A program made the translations under genes and the position numbers. Positions 10,429 through 19,833 of a stretch of DNA of 49,140 bases are shown here, in pieces; the first letter of the stretch is position 1; each line of letters opens with the position of its first letter. This stretch comes from Comamonadaceae bacterium (GTDB lineage: Bacteria; Pseudomonadota; Gammaproteobacteria; Burkholderiales; Burkholderiaceae_C), in NCBI GenBank assembly GCA_013823485.1, contig PNMF01000006.1, forward strand, positions 1 to 49,140, given 5' to 3'. Below the pieces are notes generated by a model. The model saw only the letters and a list, made by a program, of their open reading frames with translations. It was not told where the DNA came from and made no database searches.

Positions 10429-11844
10429 TCAGAGCGAGTAGTACATGTCGTACTCGACCGGGTGCGGAGCCATGCGGAAGCGGGTCACTTCGCCCATCTT
10501 CAGCTCGATGTAGGCGTCCAGCATGGAGTCGGTGAACACTCCGCCCTTGGTCAGGAACGAGCGGTCCTTGTCCAGGTACTCCAGCGCCTGGTCCAGGCTG
10601 TGGCACACGGTGGGAACCAGCTTGTCCTCTTCCGGCGGCAGGTGGTAGAGGTCCTTGGTGGCGGCTTCGCCCGGGTGGATCTTGTTCTCCACGCCGTCCA
10701 GGCCGGCCATCATCAGGGCCGAGAAGCACAGGTACGGGTTGGCCGAGGGGTCCGGGAAACGGGCCTCGATGCGGCGACCCTTGGGGTTGGCCACGTACGG
10801 GATGCGGATGGAGGCCGAGCGGTTGCGCGAGCTGTAGGCCAGCTTCACCGGGGCTTCGAAGCCGGGCACCAGGCGCTTGTAGCTGTTGGTGCCGGGGTTG
10901 GTGATGGCGTTCAGGGCACGGGCGTGCTTGATGATGCCGCCGATGTAGTACAGGGCGAAATCGCTCAGGCCGGCGTAGCCGTCACCGGCGAACAGGTTCT
11001 TGCCGTCTTTCCAGATCGACTGGTGCACGTGCATGCCGGAGCCGTTGTCGCCGGCGTAGGGCTTGGGCATGAAGGTGGCGGTCTTGCCGTAGGCGTTGGC
11101 CACGTTCCAGACCACGTACTTCAGGACCTGGGTCCAGTCGGCGCGCTCCACCAGGGTGGAGAACTTGGTGCCGATCTCGTTCTGGCCGGCGCCGGCCACT
11201 TCGTGGTGGAACACCTCGACCGGGATGCCCAGCGACTCGAGGATCAGGGACATCTCGGCGCGCATGTCCTGGGTGCTGTCGACCGGGGGCACCGGGAAGT
11301 AGCCGCCCTTGGTGGTGGGACGGTGGCCGCGGTTGCCGCCTTCGAGCTGCTTGCCGCTGTTCCAGGGGGCTTCGTATTCGTCGATGGCGAACATCACGTT
11401 GCCGGGCTCGTTGCTCCAGCGCACGCCGTCAAAGATGAAGAACTCGGGTTCCGGTCCGAAGTAGGCGGTGTCGCCCAGGCCGGAAGCCTTCAGGTAAGCC
11501 TCGGCGCGCTTGGCGATCGAGCGCGGATCGCGGTCGTAGGCCTTGCCGTCGCTGGGCTCGACCACGTCGCACTGCAGGAACAGGGTGGTCTCTTCGAAGA
11601 AGGGGTCGATGTTGGCGGTGTTCGGGTCGGGCATGAGCTGCATGTCCGAGGCTTCGATGCCTTTCCAGCCAGCGATGGACGAACCGTCGAAGGCATGGCC
11701 CGAGGTGAACTTGTCTTCGCCGAAGGCCGAGATCGGCACGGTCACGTGCTGCTCTTTGCCACGGGTGTCGGTGAAGCGGAAATCAACGAACTTGACGTCG
11801 TTGTCTTTCACCATCTGGATCACGTCTGCGACGGTCTTGGCCAT
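10429..11844 (-). CDS. glnA: Type I glutamine synthetase
   Basis: [33 protein letters not shown]...[15 protein letters not shown]...[11 protein letters not shown]...[10 protein letters not shown]...NRSASIRIP. Confidence 0.97.
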   Translation of the reverse strand: MAKTVADVIQMVKDNDVKFVDFRFTDTRGKEQHVTVPISAFGEDKFTSGHAFDGSSIAGWKGIEASDMQLMPDPNTANIDPFFEETTLFLQCDVVEPSDGKAYDRDPRSIAKRAEAYLKASGLGDTAYFGPEPEFFIFDGVRWSNEPGNVMFAIDEYEAPWNSGKQLEGGNRGHRPTTKGGYFPVPPVDSTQDMRAEMSLILESLGIPVEVFHHEVAGAGQNEIGTKFSTLVERADWTQVLKYVVWNVANAYGKTATFMPKPYAGDNGSGMHVHQSIWKDGKNLFAGDGYAGLSDFALYYIGGIIKHARALNAITNPGTNSYKRLVPGFEAPVKLAYSSRNRSASIRIPYVANPKGRRIEARFPDPSANPYLCFSALMMAGLDGVENKIHPGEAATKDLYHLPPEEDKLVPTVCHSLDQALEYLDKDRSFLTKGGVFTDSMLDAYIELKMGEVTRFRMAPHPVEYDMYYSL

Positions 11845-11894
11845 CAAATGCTCCTGTACGGGTTGGAAGGAAAAAAGCGTTACGGCCCAGGGGT

Positions 11895-11910
11895 AGCAGC
11901 TTTCATGCCA
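11895..11910 (-). promoter_or_regulatory. Candidate sigma54 (RpoN) promoter of glnA
   Basis: Minus strand TGGCATGAAAGCTGCT: GG-N10-GC, close to TGGCACG-N4-TTGCW; gives a 5' UTR of about 40 nt. Confidence 0.75.
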
Positions 11911-12027
11911 CCGAAACCGTTGATCGAGTCACCCGCGTCGTCCATGCGGTGCGGGCAACAGCGCGGGATTATCGCCCACCCGCGCCGCCCACCGGCGACG
12001 GTCGGACTGGCCTTGAGCAGCCGTCAA

Positions 12028-12068
12028 TGCACTATTTCAGTGCATATCGGATGCATCAACCTGGTGCG
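12028..12068 (-). promoter_or_regulatory. Two candidate NtrC enhancer sites upstream of glnA
   Basis: TGCACTATTTCAGTGCA (12028-12044, perfect 6+5+6 palindrome) and TGCATCAACCTGGTGCG (12052-12068), both close to the enteric GCAC-N7-GTGC NtrC consensus. Confidence 0.7.
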
Positions 12069-12883
12069 GCTGTTTTTCGCACCATTTCGGGGCCAAGTTG
12101 GGCACCGACGTCGCGCAGACCGGCCTGCAGCGCCCCGAAAGCCTGCTCCACCGAGGCCGCCGCGCCCTTGACGCCGAGCTCGATGTGCCGGCCCCATTGC
12201 GGGTGGTCCACGCTGGGCAGGCTGAACACCTTGACCGGGTGGGCCGCCTCGATGCGTTCCATCAACGGCGTCAGCGCCGCCTCCATGGCGCCCATCACGA
12301 TGACCGACTTCTCCAGACCGGCATCGGTCTGGTGCAGCTGCGGGTAGAGCTCGTCGAGCACCCACTCGATCATGGGCCAGGCCATGACCGGGAAGCCCGG
12401 CACGAAGTGCACCGTGCCGCCGCCCGGGCCGTCCAGGCTGAAGCCGGGAATCTTGTTGTACGGGTTGGGGATGATGCGGGCGCCCGCCGGAAACACGCCC
12501 ATGTTGTAGCGGTGCACGTTGTCCGGCCGCTCGGGGTCGAACGGCACGCCCTGCTCGGCAGCGAGGTCGCGCATGCGGGACTCGATCAGGTCGCGCGCCT
12601 GCGGGTGCAGGGTCAGCTCGCGGCCCAGCGCGGCACCGGCGCACTGCCGGGTGTGGTCGTCGGGCGTGGCCCCGATGCCGCCGCACGAGAACACGATGTC
12701 GCTGCTCTCGAACGCGCGTTTTAGCGTGCCGGTGATGCGTTGGCGGTCATCGCCGACCAGCTGGCACCAGGCCAGCGAAAGGCCACGCGCCTGGAGCAGC
12801 TGGATGACCTGCGACATGTGCTTGTCCTGGCGTTTGCCGGACAGGATTTCGTCGCCAATGATGATCAGGCCGAAAGAAGACAT
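12056..12883 (-). CDS. CinA-like / molybdopterin-binding (MoaB/MogA fold) family protein
   Basis: MSSFGLIIIGDEILSGKRQDKHMSQVIQLLQARGLSLAWCQLVGDD...VFSCGGIGATPDDHTRQCAG...GGTVHFVPGFPVMAWPM. Confidence 0.85.
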   Translation of the reverse strand: MSSFGLIIIGDEILSGKRQDKHMSQVIQLLQARGLSLAWCQLVGDDRQRITGTLKRAFESSDIVFSCGGIGATPDDHTRQCAGAALGRELTLHPQARDLIESRMRDLAAEQGVPFDPERPDNVHRYNMGVFPAGARIIPNPYNKIPGFSLDGPGGGTVHFVPGFPVMAWPMIEWVLDELYPQLHQTDAGLEKSVIVMGAMEAALTPLMERIEAAHPVKVFSLPSVDHPQWGRHIELGVKGAAASVEQAFGALQAGLRDVGAQLGPEMVRKTAAPG

Positions 12884-12900
12884 GGGACTCTGCAGAAGGT

Positions 12901-13788
12901 TCAGACCGGGGGCGGCAGCTGGGCCGGGGCGGGATCGGCGGGCGGGGCGGGCGGGGACGCTGGTGGGTCGATCACCTCGACCGGCACCACCAGCGGTTCC
13001 CGCCGCAGCCGCTCCAGGGCGGCCAGGCAATAGTGGGCAAACCACAGTGAAGCGAAGGCGAACACCAGGGTGTAGATCCAGATCGCGATCGGCACCAGCA
13101 ACGGCGCCAGCGCAATGAACATGGCACCCGAGGCCCACAGCAGGCTCGGCGCAGCCCCCACGTAACCGCTCAGCACGCCCATGGCCAGCAGTGAACTGCG
13201 GTGCCGGCGCATCAGGGTGCGGCGTTCTTCGGCGGTGGCGTGTTCGGACAGGGCGTCGTAGGTGAACACGCGGTAGGTGAGCCAGCCCCAGATCAGGGGC
13301 GGCAGGATCAGCACCAGCGGTGGAATGAACCAGGCCGGCACCGACAGTACCAGGGCCACCAGCGCCAGCAGCGTGGAGCCGGTCGACCACAGCACGCTGG
13401 CCACCATCGAGCCGCCCTGGCGCCGCTCGAGCGTGCCGAACCGGCGACGGGCCACCAGATCGACCATGGCCGGCGTCATGAACAGCGATACCAGCAGCAG
13501 GCACAGCACCACGATGGCCGGCGTGGCCAGCACCAGCACCACCAGCGGCGCAAACACGGTGCGCAGGGTGCCCAGGCCGACCCGGTCCAGCCAGGACAGG
13601 AAGGCCTGCACCAGCTCGAAGGCCTCGAACCAGGCGGTCACGCCGGCGACGGCGGGTTCCCAGAAGAAATAGCCGAGGCCGAAAGACAGCACCACCATCA
13701 GCACCAGCGGCAGGATGGACAGGCCGATCACCCGGGGATGCACGCAGTAGGCCACTGCGCGCCAGAAAGCATCGAACATCAAGGACAT
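12901..13788 (-). CDS. EI24 domain-containing membrane protein
   Basis: MSLMFDAFWRAVAYCVHPRVIGLSILPLVLMVVLSFGLGYFFWEPAV... with EI24/CysZ-like topology. Confidence 0.75.
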   Translation of the reverse strand: MSLMFDAFWRAVAYCVHPRVIGLSILPLVLMVVLSFGLGYFFWEPAVAGVTAWFEAFELVQAFLSWLDRVGLGTLRTVFAPLVVLVLATPAIVVLCLLLVSLFMTPAMVDLVARRRFGTLERRQGGSMVASVLWSTGSTLLALVALVLSVPAWFIPPLVLILPPLIWGWLTYRVFTYDALSEHATAEERRTLMRRHRSSLLAMGVLSGYVGAAPSLLWASGAMFIALAPLLVPIAIWIYTLVFAFASLWFAHYCLAALERLRREPLVVPVEVIDPPASPPAPPADPAPAQLPPPV

Positions 13789-13862
13789 GGGGCCAAGAAT
13801 ACAACGCGGCCATTCAACGCAGGCGACACCGCCCGCCCCGCTCCAGGTCCTAGCATGGGCGC

Positions 13863-14666
13863 ATGCAACGCATCGACATCCACGGCGTGGCCCTTGAGGT
13901 GGAGCGCATCGACGGCCCGGCGGGCCGGGCACCGCTGTTGTTCCTTCATGAAGGCCTGGGCAGCGTGTCGATGTGGCGGCAGCGCGACCGCTCGTGGCCG
14001 CACGAGCTCTGCGCCGCCACCGGGCGCAGCGGAGTGCTGTATTCGCGCCGGGGGTATGGCCGCTCCGACCCCGTGCCCGATGTGCGTGGGGAGCCCGGTA
14101 CCAGAGGCTTCTGGTCGGTCGGTCGGCATGGGCCGGACTACATGCACCGGGAAGCGCTGACCGTGCTGCCGGCGCTGCTTGACGCGCTGGGCCTGCGCCA
14201 GCCGGTGCTGGTGGGCCATTCCGACGGCGCCACCATCGCGCTGCTGCACGCGGCGAGCCACCCGGTCACCGCCACCGTGGTGATGGCGCCCCATGTGTTC
14301 GTGGAAGACGTGGCCATCCAGGCCATCACCGCCGCCCGCGACGCGTTCGACCGTGGTCTGCGCGAGCGGCTGGCCCGCCACCATGCCGATGTCGAGAGTG
14401 CCTTCTGGCAGTGGAACGATGTCTGGCTGAGCGCGGCCTTCCGGTCGTTCGACATCCGCCCGGCATGCGGCCGCATCGGCTCGCCACTGATGCTGGTGCA
14501 GGGCCTGCAGGACGAATACGGCACGCTGGAACAGCTGCGCGCCATCGAACAGCGGGTGCCCCACGCGGTGACGCTGGAGCTGGCCGATTGCGGCCACAGC
14601 CCGCACCGAGATCAGCCGCAGGCCCTGACGCGCGCGGTGGCCGATTTCCTGGCAGCGTTGCCCTGA
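13863..14666 (+). CDS. Alpha/beta-fold hydrolase
   Basis: LLFLHEGLGSVSMWR...GVLYSRRGYGRSDP...VLVGHSDGATIALLHA...DCGHSPHRDQP. Confidence 0.9.
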   Translation: MQRIDIHGVALEVERIDGPAGRAPLLFLHEGLGSVSMWRQRDRSWPHELCAATGRSGVLYSRRGYGRSDPVPDVRGEPGTRGFWSVGRHGPDYMHREALTVLPALLDALGLRQPVLVGHSDGATIALLHAASHPVTATVVMAPHVFVEDVAIQAITAARDAFDRGLRERLARHHADVESAFWQWNDVWLSAAFRSFDIRPACGRIGSPLMLVQGLQDEYGTLEQLRAIEQRVPHAVTLELADCGHSPHRDQPQALTRAVADFLAALP

Positions 14667-14692
14667 AACGGCAAGGTCGGGGCCGTTTTTTC
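14666..14692 (+). terminator. Intrinsic terminator downstream of the hydrolase
   Basis: AAACGGC-N9-GCCGTTT followed by a T run, directly at the stop codon. Confidence 0.65.
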
Positions 14693-14812
14693 AACAAAAT
14701 TCACACATTTGCCTGCTTTTTGGCTCAAGTGGCCTGGGCTGCGGCATGCCGATGGACGGTTGTCAATACACTTTGATACATCCGCCCCGGCGGTCAGACC
14801 ACCCTATTCACC

Positions 14813-15547
14813 ATGAACACCCTTTCCTGGACCTCGCCATGGCTGCTCGCCGTGCTGCTGCCCCTTGTGGCGGTGGCCGGCGCGTGGGCGCAGCGGGTCT
14901 GGACCGCACGTTCGACCCGGGCCCGGCGCAAGCTGCCGGAGCATTGGCCGCTGGCCATCCGGTCGGTGGTGAACAGTGAAGAGGCACGGGTCTGGCACTG
15001 GCTCTCCAGGGCCTTTTACGACCACCATGTCCTGATCAAGCTGCCGGTCACCCGTTTCACCCTGCCGCGCGAGAAGCAGGAGAGCATGGACTGGTACAAG
15101 CTGCTCGGCGGCGTGTACTGCACCTTCACCATCTGCCGCGCCGACGGCCGCGTGGTCGGCTGTGTCGACGTGCCCGGCTCGGTGGGCATACCGCGCAGCA
15201 CCCGCGCGGTGAAGCAGTCGCTGCTGAACCAGTGCCATCTGCCGTACTGGGTGGTGCGCTCGAACAGCCTGCCCACAGTGGCCGAGATCCGGGCCGAGTT
15301 CCTGGGCGAATCGTCCATGAGCCAGGCCATGCGCGAACGCGAGATGGAAGAGCGCGCCATCATCGCGGCGCAGAACAACCTGCGCACCGCCATCCACCGC
15401 CAGCGCAGCACCCGCCACAGCGACTTCGGGCCGCTCAGCAACTGGCCCAGCAGCCAGGCCGGCGAGCCGCGCAGCGACATGCCGTCGCAATGGCAGGACA
15501 ACTCCTTCCTGATGCCGCTGGACAGCCGGCGCGGCGACCTGCTCTGA
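14813..15547 (+). CDS. Membrane-anchored DUF2726-like protein
   Basis: N-terminal TM helix then NSEEARVWHWLSRAFYDHHVLIKLPVTRF...CTFTICRADGRVVGCVDVPGS...LPYWVVRSNSLPTVAEIRAEFLGE, resembling DUF2726. Confidence 0.6.
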   Translation: MNTLSWTSPWLLAVLLPLVAVAGAWAQRVWTARSTRARRKLPEHWPLAIRSVVNSEEARVWHWLSRAFYDHHVLIKLPVTRFTLPREKQESMDWYKLLGGVYCTFTICRADGRVVGCVDVPGSVGIPRSTRAVKQSLLNQCHLPYWVVRSNSLPTVAEIRAEFLGESSMSQAMREREMEERAIIAAQNNLRTAIHRQRSTRHSDFGPLSNWPSSQAGEPRSDMPSQWQDNSFLMPLDSRRGDLL

Positions 15548-15565
15548 ACCGGGCCCGCGGTGGCC

Positions 15566-16312
15566 TCAGGCCTTCGCGGTGAGCGAGGTCACCTCGTCGG
15601 CGGTGAGCCAGCGCCACTGACCCGGAGCCAGATCGGCCGGCAGCTCGATGCAGCCGATGCGCGAGCGGTGCAGCCCCTCCACCCGATTGCCCGCCGCCGC
15701 CACCATGCGCTTGACCTGGTGGTACTTGCCCTCGGTCAGGGTCAGCTGCAGGTGGGTCGGGGCCGGCAGTTCGCAGGCCGCCGCCTTGACCGGCTTCGGA
15801 TCGTCTTCCAGCACCACACCGGCCAACAGCCGCTCCACCATGGCCGCATCGCCCGGGTGCTTGAGCGTCACCTGGTACACCTTGGGCACATGGTGGCGCG
15901 GCGAGGTCATGCGGTGGATGAACTTGCCGTCGTCCGACAGCAGCAGCAGCCCGGTGGTGTCGTGGTCGAGCCGGCCCACCGCCTGCACGCCGGCCGAGGC
16001 GCCACCGCCCCGCTCGCGCAGCGGCCCCGGCAGCAGCGTGTAGACCCCGGGGTGCGCGCCTGGCTTGTGCGAGCACTCGTAACCCGCCGGCTTGTGGAGC
16101 ATGAGGTAGGCACGCTCGTGGTAGGCCCAGGGCTGCCCCTGCACCCGGAACAGCAGCCCCTGCGGGTCGAAGCGCTCCAGCGGGTCCAGGCACACGGTGG
16201 CGGGTTCGCCCACCGCCACATGACCCATCTGGATCAGCCCGAAACAGACCCGGCGCGTGCCGAAGCCCTGAGAAAAAAGAATGTCCTGCAACGCCATCAT
16301 GGTGGCCGGCAT
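15566..16312 (-). CDS. rsuA: 16S rRNA pseudouridine synthase, RsuA family
   Basis: S4-like N-terminus (ALQDILFSQGFGTRR), LMLHKPAGYECS, VGRLDHDTTGLLLLSDDGKFIHRMTSPRHHVPKVY, EGKYHQVKRMVAAAGNRVEGLHRSRIG. Start could be internal (MALQDIL). Confidence 0.85.
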   Translation of the reverse strand: MPATMMALQDILFSQGFGTRRVCFGLIQMGHVAVGEPATVCLDPLERFDPQGLLFRVQGQPWAYHERAYLMLHKPAGYECSHKPGAHPGVYTLLPGPLRERGGGASAGVQAVGRLDHDTTGLLLLSDDGKFIHRMTSPRHHVPKVYQVTLKHPGDAAMVERLLAGVVLEDDPKPVKAAACELPAPTHLQLTLTEGKYHQVKRMVAAAGNRVEGLHRSRIGCIELPADLAPGQWRWLTADEVTSLTAKA

Positions 16313-16450
16313 TGTGCCTGCGCGGGCCCGGCCGTTCCCGCTCGCGAACGCCGGCGTCGTTTCGCTCCCTGCTGACGGCGGCTGGTCGCAAACCGGTGGG
16401 CAGGCGCGGGCCCGGCCACCACAGTACCCCCGTTCCCAGGAGGTACCGCC

Positions 16451-16855
16451 ATGTCATTCACCCCCGTGATCGCCATCCACACCGCCGCCGCGCTGGCGGC
16501 CGTCGTCATCGGCCCGCTGGCCTTGTGGTCGCGCCGCAGCGGACATGTGCGCACACGCCTGCACCGGGCTGCCGGCTACAGCTGGGTCCTGCTGATGGTG
16601 TTCAGCGCACTCTCGGCGCTGTTCATCCCGGCGGCGCGGCTGCCCAACATCGCCGGCTTCGGGCCGATCCACCTGCTGGTGCCCTTTGTGCTGGTGATGC
16701 TGGTGGTGGCCATGCGCCACATGCTGCGGGGCCGGCTGCAGGCCCACCGGCAGACCATGCTGCAGCTCTACATCGGCGCCTGCCTGGTGGCGGGCGCTTT
16801 CACGCTGCTGCCGGGGCGGCTGCTGGGCCAGTGGGTGCGCTCGCTGCTGGCCTGA
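16451..16855 (+). CDS. DUF2306 family membrane protein
   Basis: MSFTPVIAIHTAAALAAVVIGPLALWSRRSGHVRTRLHRAAGYSWVLLMVFSALSALFI; four TM segments. Confidence 0.75.
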   Translation: MSFTPVIAIHTAAALAAVVIGPLALWSRRSGHVRTRLHRAAGYSWVLLMVFSALSALFIPAARLPNIAGFGPIHLLVPFVLVMLVVAMRHMLRGRLQAHRQTMLQLYIGACLVAGAFTLLPGRLLGQWVRSLLA

Positions 16856-16889
16856 ACCGCCATCGGCAGCTTTCGCACCATACTGCTGC

Positions 16890-17975
16890 ATGGACCCGCA
16901 TCCCGCCGACACAAGCCTCCCGGGCACCGTCCTGAACCGGATCGGCCGACGGCTGCTTTTCACCGTCGGGGTCAACACCGTGGTCGCGCTGTTCCTGGCC
17001 CTGCCGGGCCGCGACAGCCTGTGGGTCAACTGGGTGTATTCGCAGTGCATCGGCCTGCTGATCTGGGCCTGCATCGACGGCGGGCGGTTCGTGTTCCACC
17101 CGCGCGGCCAGCTCACCGGCTGGCGCATGGCGCTGCTGGTGATGGCTGGCGTGGTGGCCGGCTACAGCGCCGGCTGCCTGCTGGCCAATGCCCTGCTCGG
17201 CCGCCCGGTGCTGCTGGGTCTGCACGGGCTGCCCACCAGCACGTTGCAGATCATGGCGGTGTCGCTGCTGGCCGCCGGCATCACCACCCATGTGTTCACC
17301 AGCCGGGAACAGCTGGCCATGGCCCGCGAGGCTTCAGAAGCGGCCGAACGCCAGGCCACCGAGGCGCGGCTGCGGCTGCTGGAATCGCAGCTGGAGCCGC
17401 ACATGCTGTTCAACACGCTGGCCAACCTGCGGGCGCTCATCGCCACCGATCCACCGCGCGCCCTGGCCATGCTGGACCGGCTCGACGGCTTCCTGCGCGC
17501 CACCCTGCAGGCCAGCCGCAGCGGCCCCGGCCACCACACCCTGGCCGCCGAGTTCGAACGCCTGACCGACTACCTGGCCCTCATGGCGGTGCGCATGGGC
17601 CCGCGACTGACCCACACCCTGGAGCTGCCCGAGGCCCTGCGCGACCAGCCGGTGCCCGCGCTGCTGCTGCAGCCGCTGGTGGAGAACGCCATCCGCCACG
17701 GACTGGAACCTTCGGTGGCCGGCGGGCATGTGACCGTGTCGGCCCGCGAGGTCGACGGCGCGCTGCAACTGGAGGTGCAGGACAACGGCATGGGCTGCGC
17801 GAGCGAGCCGGGCGAAGGCAGCGGCTTCGGCCTGGCCCAGGTGCGCGAACGGCTGACCAGCGCCCATGGTGCTGCGGCACACTGCCACTGGCACAGCCGC
17901 CCTGGCGAAGGCACCCGCATCACCCTGCGCCTGCCGCTGTCCACTGCCCACGCCACCACCACCCCATCTGCATGA
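16890..17975 (+). CDS. LytS/YehU-type membrane sensor histidine kinase
   Basis: LLESQLEPHMLFNTLANLRALI His_kinase motif, LLLQPLVENAIRHGLEP, DNGMG...GSGFGLAQVRERL. Confidence 0.9.
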   Translation: MDPHPADTSLPGTVLNRIGRRLLFTVGVNTVVALFLALPGRDSLWVNWVYSQCIGLLIWACIDGGRFVFHPRGQLTGWRMALLVMAGVVAGYSAGCLLANALLGRPVLLGLHGLPTSTLQIMAVSLLAAGITTHVFTSREQLAMAREASEAAERQATEARLRLLESQLEPHMLFNTLANLRALIATDPPRALAMLDRLDGFLRATLQASRSGPGHHTLAAEFERLTDYLALMAVRMGPRLTHTLELPEALRDQPVPALLLQPLVENAIRHGLEPSVAGGHVTVSAREVDGALQLEVQDNGMGCASEPGEGSGFGLAQVRERLTSAHGAAAHCHWHSRPGEGTRITLRLPLSTAHATTTPSA

Positions 17976-18796
17976 GCCCCACCGCCCTCATTGCCGAAGA
18001 CGAACCGCTGCTGGCCCAGGCGCTGTGCACCGAGCTGCAGCGCAGCTGGCCGGCCCTGACCTTGCTGCCGGTGGTGGCGGATGGCATCAGCGCGGTGCAG
18101 GTGGCACTGCAGACCCTGCCGCAGGTGCTGTTCCTGGACATCCGCATGCCCGGTCAGAGCGGTCTGGAGGCTGCCGCCGACATCGCTGAACAGTGGCCCA
18201 CGGCCCTGCCCTTCCCCGCCCTGGTGTTCGTGACCGCTTACGACCAATACGCAGTGCAGGCCTTCGAGGCCCAGGCCATCGACTACCTGCTCAAGCCGGT
18301 GCGCCCGGAGCGGCTGGAGCGCACGCTGGAGCGCATCCGACACCATCTGCAACGCCCTCCCATGGACGTGGGCGCTGACGAGCCGGCCCTGCAAAGCCTG
18401 ATCGGCCGGCTGCACCGCCTGCTGGAGCCGGACACCGCGCCGGCATCGGCCATCGGCCAGACACCGGTCGAGCCGCTGCGGCTGATCACCGCCAGCGTGG
18501 GAGCCACGGTGCGCGTGGTGCCCATCGAGCAGGTGCTGGTGTTCGAAGCCGCCGACAAATACGTGCGCGTGCTCACCCTGGATGCCGAACTGCTGCTGCG
18601 CACACCGCTGAAGGAACTGCTGCCCCGCCTCGACCCCACCGAGTTCTGGCAGGTGTACCGCGGCACCGTGGTGCGCGCCGGCGCCATTGCACAGGCCGTG
18701 CGCGGCGACAACGGCAAGCTCAGCCTGAGCCTGCACGGCCGGCCCGAAAGCTGGCCGGTGAGCCGGCTGCACGAACACCGACTCCGGCCGCTCTGA
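17972..18796 (+). CDS. LytTR-family response regulator
   Basis: MSPTALIAEDEPLLAQALC, VLFLDIRMPGQSGLEAA, C-terminal LytTR domain; overlaps the kinase stop (ATGA). Confidence 0.92.
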   Translation: MSPTALIAEDEPLLAQALCTELQRSWPALTLLPVVADGISAVQVALQTLPQVLFLDIRMPGQSGLEAAADIAEQWPTALPFPALVFVTAYDQYAVQAFEAQAIDYLLKPVRPERLERTLERIRHHLQRPPMDVGADEPALQSLIGRLHRLLEPDTAPASAIGQTPVEPLRLITASVGATVRVVPIEQVLVFEAADKYVRVLTLDAELLLRTPLKELLPRLDPTEFWQVYRGTVVRAGAIAQAVRGDNGKLSLSLHGRPESWPVSRLHEHRLRPL

Positions 18797-18821
18797 CGGC
18801 CTTCAGCCCCAGGAGACCACC

Positions 18822-19225
18822 ATGCCCTACACCCTGCGTTTTCAGCGCGTGCTGCGCGCCCCGCCCGAGCGGGTTTTTCGGGCCTTCGTCGATCCCGCCG
18901 CACTCGCCAAGTGGAACGCCCCGGCGGACGCTTCCGCATGTCGTTCACCAACTTCAGCGCCGGCCAGACACACGACTTCGGCGGTGAATTCAGGGAGCTG
19001 GTGCCCAACGAAAAGATCGTGGCCACCGACCGCTTCGACAGCCCGCACCTGCCCGGCGAACTGGTCACCACCACCCTGTTCAAGGCTGTGGGCAGCGGCA
19101 CCGAACTGAACATCGAACAAGCCGGCCTGCCCGACGCCCTCCCCCCGGACGGCTGCATGCTGGGCTGGCAGCAATCGCTGGAGCTGCTGGCGAGGCTGGT
19201 AGAGCCGGAGATTCCGGGGGAGTGA
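18822..19225 (+). pseudogene. SRPBCC / AHSA1-like protein, internally deleted and frameshifted
   Basis: Frame 1 MPYTLRFQRVLRAPPERVFRAFVDPAALAKWNAP; then, in another frame, GGRFRMSFTNFSAGQTHDFGGEFRELVPNEKI...GWQQSLELLARLVEPEIPGE. The expected segment between them (about 18-20 aa) is missing. Confidence 0.8.
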
Positions 19226-19501
19226 GGGGCGGGGAGTGGATGGGAGCTCAGCGGAGAGGCGCTTGAGAACTGAAAGGCTGGTTTGCAGCAGGAGCAGTCT
19301 TCAGTTTTGCAGAACTCCAACTTTGCCGGAGACCGCTCAACACCCGTTCCAGCCTTACCCGACCGAGCAAGTCCTGGCCCCTTGCGGTCGAGGTCACAGA
19401 GAGCGGCAATCAACTGATTGCCTGATCGGCCCACGGCGAGTACGGTGTGATGTATCCAGAGCCCGGCCTCGATATTCTTGTGCCCGTTGCGCGCCTAACG
19501 C

Positions 19502-19807
19502 ATCGTCATCGCGCCGTGGCGTTCCGGCTTTGCCGAATGCATGGCCCTCATCGGCAACCACAACTTCGAGTTGATCGAGCACCATAGCTCCAAGGGACGC
19601 CATCTCCACGCGCAGCACAACGACGTGTGTGGCATCCACCTGGCCTTGAGGGTTTCGGGCATCGACGAGGTCTTCCGCCGCGTGAAGACGCTGGAGCTGG
19701 AGCAGACAACCGCCGAGCCCTACACCGCACACGAACTCGGCGACTACAAAGCGTTCTTCCTCCGCGACCCCAACGGGGTGCAGATCGAGATCGGCCAGGT
19801 CAAGTGA
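19502..19807 (+). pseudogene. Truncated VOC (glyoxalase/bleomycin resistance) family remnant, C-terminal half
   Basis: HNDVCGIHLALRVSGIDEVFRRVKTLELEQTTAEPYTAHELGDYKAFFLRDPNGVQIEIGQVK is a VOC C-terminal half; an in-frame stop lies just upstream (19496-19498). Confidence 0.65.
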
Positions 19808-19833
19808 TCCGCCAATTCACCCAAGGCAAACCC

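Noticed and set aside
19494-19500. GCCTAAC heptamer resembling an integron attC core site (RYYYAAC) near VOC/GNAT genes
   Set aside because: No GTTRRRY partner at a suitable distance and no attC-like palindromic fold nearby; a 7-mer alone is expected by chance.
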